Assembly: GCA_019054805.1 (NCBI GenBank)
Contig: JAHQIY010000009.1
Span: 2,046,001 to 2,110,000, forward strand
Reading direction: 5' to 3'
Length of the DNA stretch: 64,000 bases
Source of the DNA: Brachionus manjavacas
Taxonomy: Eukaryota > Rotifera > Eurotatoria > Ploima > Brachionidae
A program made the position numbers and the translations under genes. A model generated the notes under the pieces. It made no database searches. It had not been told where the DNA came from and was given only the letters and a program-made list of their open reading frames with translations. Within the stretch, counting starts at the first letter, position 1; the number at the start of each line of letters is the position of its first letter. Below are positions 58,129-64,000 of the stretch, piece after piece.

Positions 58129-58640
58129 CTTTTTTTATTTAAGATCTTCGGTTCTTTTTCTTTTTTTTAAAAGAACCTTTATGGTTCTTTCAGGTTCTTT
58201 TTGGGTTCTTTTTATGTCTCTTTTTTTTAAGAGCACCTTAAAGAACCTGAAAGAAAAGGAAAAAGAACCGAAGATCTTAAGTAAAAAAAGTACAAAGAAC
58301 CAAAAAGAAACATAAAGTTTCTTTGAAAAAAAAGTAAAAAGAACCGAAGATCTTAAGTAAAGAATTTATCAAAAAAAACAGAAAGAACCTCATAAGAACC
58401 AAAAAGAACCTGAAAAAATCTAAAAGAATCAAAAATATTCATTTAGAAAATTTAAAAAGAACCTTTCTTTTTTATTCGAATTGATTTATACTAAAGTTTT
58501 GTTCTTTTTTTTAAAGGCACCTTAAAGAACCTGAAAGAAAAGGAAAAAGAACCGAAGATCTTAAGTAAAAAAAGTACAAAGCACCAAAAAGAACCTAAAA
58601 AGAACCTAAAAAGAACCAAAAAGAACCTGAAAGAACCATA
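58129..58640. repeat. Palindromic 'aagaacc' repeat cluster
   Basis: 58129-58215 is inverted relative to 58232-58300: both contain 'gtactttttttatttaagat'/'cttaagtaaaaaaagtac' and 'cggttctttttc'/'gaaaaagaaccg'. The right arm unit ('caccttaaagaacctgaaag' onward) recurs directly near 58506-58575. Partial units lie between and beyond. No stable coding frame. It is a foldback or locally amplified hairpin. Confidence 0.7.
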
Positions 58641-58657
58641 AAGGCTAAAAAAATGAT

Positions 58658-58800
58658 CAGAGTTGGTCAAAAGTCAAACTTTAAAGTTGAAGTTGACTTT
58701 GACTTTGAAATTATTTTAAAAATTTAAAAAAAGAATTTAAGTTTTAGTCAAAGTCCACATTTGACTTTGACTTCATGACTTTGACTGTTTTCTTTTAGCA
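58658..58800. mobile_element. Possible degenerate hAT-type MITE
   Basis: It starts CAGAGTTGGTCAAAAGTC, close to the TIR of the MITE at 7166 (CAGAGTTGTTTAAAAGTC). It then runs through inverted 'agtcaaagtc'/'gactttgact' stretches as that element does. The right terminus is not recognisable. Confidence 0.45.
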
Positions 58801-59648
58801 TCAAAAAAGAACATAAACTTTGATGACCTTCTTAGCTAAACTTGTCTGTCCATTCTATTTCCTCGACCTTAATGGTTTCGGAACCAGTTTTTGCCGTATC
58901 GTATTTAAGGGTATCTTTATCTTTCCATTGTGATCCATTCCACAGTTTTCTAAATCTTAGAATTTAATTCCAAGGAACGAGCGATTCTGTGACGAGCTAG
59001 TTAACAGATACGAACAAAAACTAAACTTATTTTCAAGAATATTCGCCAAGAGACCAAGAAATATAAAGACGCCATGCTACTTTGTAAAGAGAGTTAATCT
59101 TTTATAAAACTCTATGGGTAGTTTATTCGGGTCCTAATAAAGCAAAAATCTTAGGAAATTCTTAATCGAATGGTATGTCGAATTAAAAATTTTTAAATTC
59201 GATTTCAATATTAACCAAGATCTTTTATTTTAAACAAAATATCTCAAAAACTGCACTTCCTGGAGAAAAACTAAGCACATTTTAGAAAGCTCGTTAAATT
59301 TTTTTCAAGGAAAATGGGAGTCAGTTGGGGGTCAGGTTTTTAAAAGTATTCAATTATCACAAAAATAAAAATCTTGGAGAAAAACTAATTTAATTATTAA
59401 AAAATAGAGAAAAATTCAAACTAGATAATATAATAAAAATTAAAAAAATATTTTTGCTTTGCAAAAAAAATGGGGATCGGCAAATTTAAAAAAATTGGGG
59501 GTCAGTGTTTTAGTAAGACCCAGTTTATTCCATAAGTCAAAAATACTTTAGAATTATTCCATTCATTTATTTATTATTTATTATTAAACCAAATGAATTT
59601 TGAAGGTTTTTATTCAAGTTAATAAAAAAAATTTCAAAAAAAAAAAAT
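58801..59648. other. Intergenic, nothing recognised
   Basis: 58840-59110 is less A+T-rich and holds short open plus-strand stretches, possibly decayed transposon coding sequence, but no motif I can name. The rest is A+T-rich and includes the 3' flank of EARS2. Confidence 0.4.
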
Positions 59649-61286
59649 TTAATCTTTATTTAATATTTTTTCAGCAACATTCAACCGATAAATAGTAATA
59701 TCTTTACCCAATAAATTAATAATTTCCAGAACTGGTGGTCCATCGAGCCGACCAGTGAGTAAAAATCTACTCAATTTCCAATAATTAATCTTAGTGCCAT
59801 CTTCGGATATATTTTGCAGCCTGCTTTTAAACAAATCATTTAGATCTTTTTTAATTTTAGAATTGGGACTAGAATCCTTTAAATCTTGACTTTTTGCATC
59901 TAAAAATTGCTTCATCACTTGGACTAAACATTTTAAATTATTTCGCATCGATTCACTGATCAATTGATCCAAATTGGACATATCCATCCAAAGAAAACTA
60001 TTTTTCTCATCCTGGACCAAATCTCTCAGTGTAAAAATCCTGTCTTGGTAGCAATCAAGCACATTAATCAAATAAGCCTCGCTTAAATAAAAATCATCTG
60101 GTTCCATTTTAAAATTTTGCTTGACCAACTCTCTCAGCTCGTTGACCAAATTTTTGCGTTCATCTTGACCAGAACGCAGACGCAAGCGGACAAACCGGCG
60201 ATTAATGTTGTTCAAAAGTTCCACATTCAGCTTAACGGGTCTTGAGCTCATGTGATTTTCGTCAAAATTTTCTACTAATTTCTCGCATACTTTTGCATAG
60301 TCATCAAAAAAATTCTCCAAAACATTAATGGCGATGCCACCGCCAAATGTAGACAAATAGGCGAGGACACTTTGAGGAAAATAGCCATTTCGCCTGTAAG
60401 ACAACACATCAATGTCATTCTGACGCTTGCTTATCTTTGATCCGTCATTGTTGCATATGAGAGGCAAGTGGGCAAACACCGGATGGCTCCATCCGAAAGC
60501 CTCGTATAACAAAATGTGTTTTGAAGTGGACAATTGCCACTCTTGGCCTCTCAAAACATGTGTTATCCTCATTAGATGATCGTCGACCACATTGGCAAAG
60601 TGGTAAGTTGGAAATTTGTCTGATTTAATGAGCACAAAGTCTCCCTCTTGTTTAAACGGGTTGTTTTTGTGCATGCCAGTGGTCAGATCATTGTAACAAA
60701 CTTCTTTATCTTCGAGCTTGAACCTGATGACATGTGGCCGGCCCTCAGCTATAAATTTTTGCACAGTTTGGTCACTCAAGTGGCGGCATTTTCCGTCATA
60801 GCTGAGTTTCTCCTGGCGCTTGGCAGCATTTCTTTTTAGCAAGCTAAGCCGGGCCTCGTCACAAAAACAGTGGTAGGCTTTGCCTGAATTTAGGAGCATT
60901 TGGATGTATTTGTGGTAGATGTGGAGTCTTTTTGACTGAAGCCATGGCCCTCCTTGGACAGAGTCATCTTGGTTAGACACGTGTGGTCCGAAGTCAGGCT
61001 CGATTCCGGCCCATTTCAAGCTCTCAATTATGTTCTGGATGGAGCCGATCTGGAGCCGGTCTTGGTCGGTGTCCTCAATGCGTAATATAAATTTTCCATT
61101 GTATTTTTTGGCAAAAAGATAATTGTAAAAAGCGGTACGTAGACCGCCGATGTGAAGTTTTCCGGTGGGGCTTGGGGCAAAGCGAACTCGCACTTCGGTT
61201 GAATATTGCCGTGAAAAATTAAAAAATAAATTTATTGCTGTGATTTTTTTATACACTCTCGAAATTCTTGCACTTCTTTGGTACAT
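59649..61286 (-). CDS. EARS2: Glutamyl-tRNA synthetase, mitochondrial type
   Basis: Charges mitochondrial tRNA-Glu (and probably tRNA-Gln for later transamidation) with glutamate. A class I synthetase of about 545 aa against 523 in human EARS2. It shows 'VRFAPSPTGKLHIGG' (HIGH-type motif), 'FILRIEDTDQDR', 'HVLRGQEWQLST' and the KMSKS-type 'GSKISKRQ', followed by the C-terminal anticodon-binding helical region. The first ATG is at 61286, preceded in frame by TTG GCG AAA. The first 30 residues are basic and hydrophobic without acids ('YQRSARISRVYKKITAINLF'), fitting a mitochondrial targeting peptide. This start lies inside the COA4 frame (55-nt overlap, same strand). No intron is seen. Confidence 0.92.
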   Translation of the reverse strand: MYQRSARISRVYKKITAINLFFNFSRQYSTEVRVRFAPSPTGKLHIGGLRTAFYNYLFAKKYNGKFILRIEDTDQDRLQIGSIQNIIESLKWAGIEPDFGPHVSNQDDSVQGGPWLQSKRLHIYHKYIQMLLNSGKAYHCFCDEARLSLLKRNAAKRQEKLSYDGKCRHLSDQTVQKFIAEGRPHVIRFKLEDKEVCYNDLTTGMHKNNPFKQEGDFVLIKSDKFPTYHFANVVDDHLMRITHVLRGQEWQLSTSKHILLYEAFGWSHPVFAHLPLICNNDGSKISKRQNDIDVLSYRRNGYFPQSVLAYLSTFGGGIAINVLENFFDDYAKVCEKLVENFDENHMSSRPVKLNVELLNNINRRFVRLRLRSGQDERKNLVNELRELVKQNFKMEPDDFYLSEAYLINVLDCYQDRIFTLRDLVQDEKNSFLWMDMSNLDQLISESMRNNLKCLVQVMKQFLDAKSQDLKDSSPNSKIKKDLNDLFKSRLQNISEDGTKINYWKLSRFLLTGRLDGPPVLEIINLLGKDITIYRLNVAEKILNKD

Positions 61287-61462
61287 TTTCGCCAATCTTT
61301 GGTGTCAAAGTAGCAGTCTTGAACTTGGTAGTGTTTTTCCAAGCAGCCAATGCGCGACAAATTCCTAATAACTGGATCGGTCTCGTCCGTGCCAATATCT
61401 GCTATTTCGCATTCGCTAACACGCTTTGTTTTTTTGTGAAACTCGGTACCGCCTGAAGACAC
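61232..61462 (-). CDS. COA4: Cytochrome c oxidase assembly factor 4 homologue (twin CX9C), start uncertain
   Basis: A small CHCH-domain protein of the mitochondrial intermembrane space needed for cytochrome c oxidase assembly. It has 'DPVIRNLSRIGC' and the twin CX9C pattern (C-LEKHYQVQD-C and C-TKEVQEFRE-C), separated as in human COA4, with the conserved 'DWRKC'. The open frame has no ATG: it begins at GTG 61462, preceded by 'ATGTAA'. Between it and TBCC no in-frame ATG exists. Either a GTG codon replaces the ancestral ATG, or an upstream exon joins at the TCTTCAG|GC acceptor (exon from about 61452). Its 3' end overlaps the 5' end of the EARS2 frame. Confidence 0.8.
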   Translation of the reverse strand: MSSGGTEFHKKTKRVSECEIADIGTDETDPVIRNLSRIGCLEKHYQVQDCYFDTKDWRKCTKEVQEFRECIKKSQQ

Positions 61463-61619
61463 TTACATTAATAATTTTTAATTTTTTTTAAAAATTTTAT
61501 TTTAATTAAGATCAAAGATTTTAACAGCTTTGATGAATTTAATTTTAATAAAAAAATTTTCTAAGAAATTTTATTTTTTGTAGTGAAAAAAAGAGGGTCT
61601 ATAAAAAAATAAATAAAAT

Positions 61620-62540
61620 TTATTCTAAATGTCCGTTTTGGTCACTGTTCCATTTGCGTCTTTCATCCTCGGGCATAAAGCTCCAATTTGGCGACTGCTT
61701 TTGCTGATTCAGCCAGTAAAAGTCGTCCACAGCTGTCCAATTGAAGTCTCCAATGCTTTTAAGACTCAATTTGCTCTGCTCGAAATGGGTGGCAAGTCTG
61801 GGATAGGACCAAGCATATGGAGCGAATTTTAATTGCTTACAGTTCTCAATAATGGCTCTGGAGCCGACGTGGATGTAAAATCTAGTTTCTGTGGAGTCAT
61901 GGATTCTTAACTGGTGAGAGGAGATAACAATGTCCGAATTTTTGACATTGTTCACAAAAGCGGATCCGCTCAAGGGTCCGCACAGAATTGTGCACGAGTT
62001 CACATTGGACATTTGAACCACGCTCGGATTTCCCATTATTTGAATCACCGAATTTTGACAATCAACTATGGCGATGTCTTTGCCATTTACTTCATCTTCC
62101 AATTTGGTATAACTTTGATCACGGACGTCTTTGATCATACAAGAATTTTTGTCATCGAAACTAAGTGATTCAGGCTTTTTTTCCTCTTTGACACTTTGTG
62201 TTTCTGCTTTCTGAATTGCTGATTCCAAAGTGGTCATTTTTTGTTTTGATTTAAAGCCGAATTTTTTTTTGGGAAAAATCTCGTCGCGTATTTCCTGTGC
62301 CAATCGACTCAGTTGACCAACATGCTCTTGAGCCTTGCGAACTTGATAAAGTGGAATGAACGATGAGTTTTCGGTAAAGTATTTTTGAAGTATTTCAATG
62401 CGAGAGTTGAGCTGTTCATAATCTAAAGAAATTTTAACTTTTTCTTCTTGATCTTGAATTTTTTTTGTCAATGTAGACAAGGCTTCGAATATTTCTTTAT
62501 ATTCCGAATAAAACTGCTTTTGAAATAAATCTACATCCAT
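61620..62540 (-). CDS. TBCC: Tubulin-folding cofactor C
   Basis: A 306-aa cytosolic chaperone. With cofactors D and E it triggers GTP hydrolysis in beta-tubulin and releases the native alpha/beta dimer. The N-terminal helical domain (about residues 1-100; 'YEQLNSRIEILQKYF', 'QVRKAQEHVGQLSRLAQEI') matches the spectrin-like TBCC N-domain. The C-terminal beta-helix (about residues 140-290) has 'DVRDQSYTKLE', 'SCTILCGPLSGSAFVNNV', 'QLRIHDSTETRFYIHV' and 'KFAPYAWSYP'. The catalytic Arg of TBCC should be the one in 'HQLRIHDS'. Length is near human TBCC (346). A single exon, start at 62540. COA4 and EARS2 follow closely on the same strand. Confidence 0.93.
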   Translation of the reverse strand: MDVDLFQKQFYSEYKEIFEALSTLTKKIQDQEEKVKISLDYEQLNSRIEILQKYFTENSSFIPLYQVRKAQEHVGQLSRLAQEIRDEIFPKKKFGFKSKQKMTTLESAIQKAETQSVKEEKKPESLSFDDKNSCMIKDVRDQSYTKLEDEVNGKDIAIVDCQNSVIQIMGNPSVVQMSNVNSCTILCGPLSGSAFVNNVKNSDIVISSHQLRIHDSTETRFYIHVGSRAIIENCKQLKFAPYAWSYPRLATHFEQSKLSLKSIGDFNWTAVDDFYWLNQQKQSPNWSFMPEDERRKWNSDQNGHLE

Positions 62541-63293
62541 TTCGAATGTTTAAGTGAAATATTTCATTTTAAAAATTTGCTTTGATATCATTAACAGCAC
62601 ATTATTTTCTAAAAAAATCAATGCCAACTTTAATTTTTTTTAGTTTTTTAATTTTTTTAAAATTTAAGTTTTATTTAATTACTTCTTCTAAATGCGAAAT
62701 TTGTCAATTTTTGCTTTTTTTTTAATTTTAAATTTTGTTTTCATTAGTCATTTATTTTTAAACTGTGCATAAACATAAACGTAAATTATTGTAAGGTGCC
62801 CCAAGTCATAAACACTAGTTAGCTAGGATTATCAAAAATTCACCCCAAAAACTTTTTTTAGGTTAATTAAGGTTAATTAAAAAAGTAGGGTTCTTTTATC
62901 TTATACCCGAGTTTCAGGGGGGGGGGGTTCAAAAAAACATTTTGTTTCATAAAATGTGAAGCATATAGAAATCTACTTTTTTTTTTTTTTATGTGAAAAT
63001 TTACCCTAAATTTACTCGGATTAGTCGTTTTTTATCATCCATTAGTTTATTTTCCCTTTTTTTTGGCGATTTTTAGAAAAAAATGTTTTTTTTTTTAAAT
63101 ATGCCTTTAAATTTTATTTCGTATATAAGACTTTTTTCAAGTAGGATGATTTTGGGCTAAAATTAAAGCTAATTTATTAAGAAATAGGAATAGGTGGGCT
63201 TTTTGGATAATATTGTCTATTTAGTAAAATACAAGCATTTAAAGATACCTATGTAATAAATATGAAGTTTTTAGATGGATTCATATAGGAAAT
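62541..63293. other. TBCC upstream region
   Basis: A+T-rich with homopolymers, including a run of ten G at about 62919-62928. No gene or known element is recognised. Confidence 0.5.
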
Positions 63294-63593
63294 TTATTGT
63301 TCTGAATATATTAATGAATTAAAATCTTTGCTTTTTTTATGAGAAATAACTTTACTACTCGATTTTGCTCCAAATAGCTTTTCTAAGAAATTTTGATAGC
63401 TTGCACCACTTTGATACATTTCCAAAGCTCTCCAGAATCTATTCCATAGCTTAATATTCAAATCTATATTTTTATATTCATTTATGGCCTCTAAAATTAA
63501 GTCTAAGAACTTGTTGAAATCTTGATCATTTTTTTTAAATATTTTACTGATTTTAAATCTAAATAGAATGCTTTTAAGACAAGATATCAACAA
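63294..63593 (-). CDS. Hypothetical open frame (99 aa)
   Basis: It has a mixed amino-acid composition ('INEYKNIDLNIKLWNRFWRA', 'YQSGASYQNFLEKLFG') that looks less random than other frames in the intergenic DNA. No family is recognised, and there is no start context or neighbour support. It may be the last exon of a gene lying to the right or a transposon remnant. Confidence 0.3.
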   Translation of the reverse strand: MLISCLKSILFRFKISKIFKKNDQDFNKFLDLILEAINEYKNIDLNIKLWNRFWRALEMYQSGASYQNFLEKLFGAKSSSKVISHKKSKDFNSLIYSEQ

Positions 63594-64000
63594 ACTCCCA
63601 TCTATTTCTATAGAGGAGACTTTTATAGAGGAGTTCTCTTAAATAAAAAAAAATTATCTATTTTGAAATAATTTTACGGGAGAAATAAAACGCCAAAAAT
63701 GCTAAATCATCGAATTTTTTCAAAACTTTGCGTTTAAATTGTTAGGGATTTTTAGGGAAAAAAAATACACAAGATTAGAAAGTACATTTCCTCTAATATC
63801 TGAAGAAAAAAAAATTAAGTTTCCAAGTCAGTTTAATTTTTCGAAAAAATCAGTTCAAACTTATGCACTAAATTTGTATTTTTATTTCATGCAATTCAGC
63901 AAAAATAAGATGACATATGAAAAAAATGATTTCAGATTCGAGTTCTACGCACAAAATTACATTAGATTTCAAATTTTTGGAAAAGCTAAAAATTTTAAAT
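63594..64000. other. Right end of window, nothing recognised
   Basis: A+T-rich. No gene is supported. Confidence 0.5.

Noticed and set aside
62919-62928. Run of ten G as a possible quadruplex
   Set aside because: A single homopolymer without further G tracts nearby; it could also be a sequencing artefact.

Overview
This is a strongly A+T-rich stretch of animal nuclear DNA. Introns, a Virilizer/VIRMA homologue, a DEG/ENaC sodium channel, a sucrase-isomaltase-type enzyme and CR1/Jockey-like LINEs together point to a small invertebrate. Composition, short introns and LINE load would suit a monogonont rotifer such as Brachionus. That placement is inference and weak.

Left part (1-16 kb). After a LINE endonuclease fragment and a 1-kb inverted-repeat element comes the 3' part of a two-domain GH31 alpha-glucosidase gene (plus strand, ten exons in view, 3921-15987). 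Its order is GH31 domain, trefoil (P-type) linker, GH31 domain. The intron between the halves holds a dead MULE transposase (minus strand) that is itself split by a hAT-type MITE with a perfect 8-bp target duplication.

Middle part (10.4-36.4 kb). The last three exons of the GH31 gene, with part of the preceding intron and part of a downstream LINE, are present in three tandem copies (10394-18300, 18301-29021, 29022-36358). Copies 1 and 3 encode identical protein. Copy 2 is broken by a 3.5-kb Gypsy-type LTR retrotransposon remnant and by a mariner-like insertion. Variant sites show that copy 2 has a copy-3-like head and a copy-1-like tail, as expected from one unequal crossover. Each copy carries a roughly 1.07-kb foldback element with a C2H2 zinc-finger fragment.

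Transposon block (37-44 kb). A plus-strand LINE is interrupted by a minus-strand, 5'-truncated LINE of 4.0 kb with a 5-bp target duplication.

Right part (44.6-64 kb). Single-copy genes, all on the minus strand: VIRMA (three exons), a small three-exon coiled-coil protein, tRNA-Leu(TAA), a DEG/ENaC channel, then a compact cluster TBCC - COA4 - EARS2 in which the COA4 and EARS2 reading frames overlap. Between them lie a mariner relic, foldback repeats and several short LINE 3' ends that share one terminal hairpin.

The genes do not form one pathway. VIRMA acts in m6A mRNA methylation, EARS2 and COA4 in mitochondria, TBCC in tubulin folding, DEG/ENaC at the plasma membrane, and the GH31 enzyme in carbohydrate digestion.
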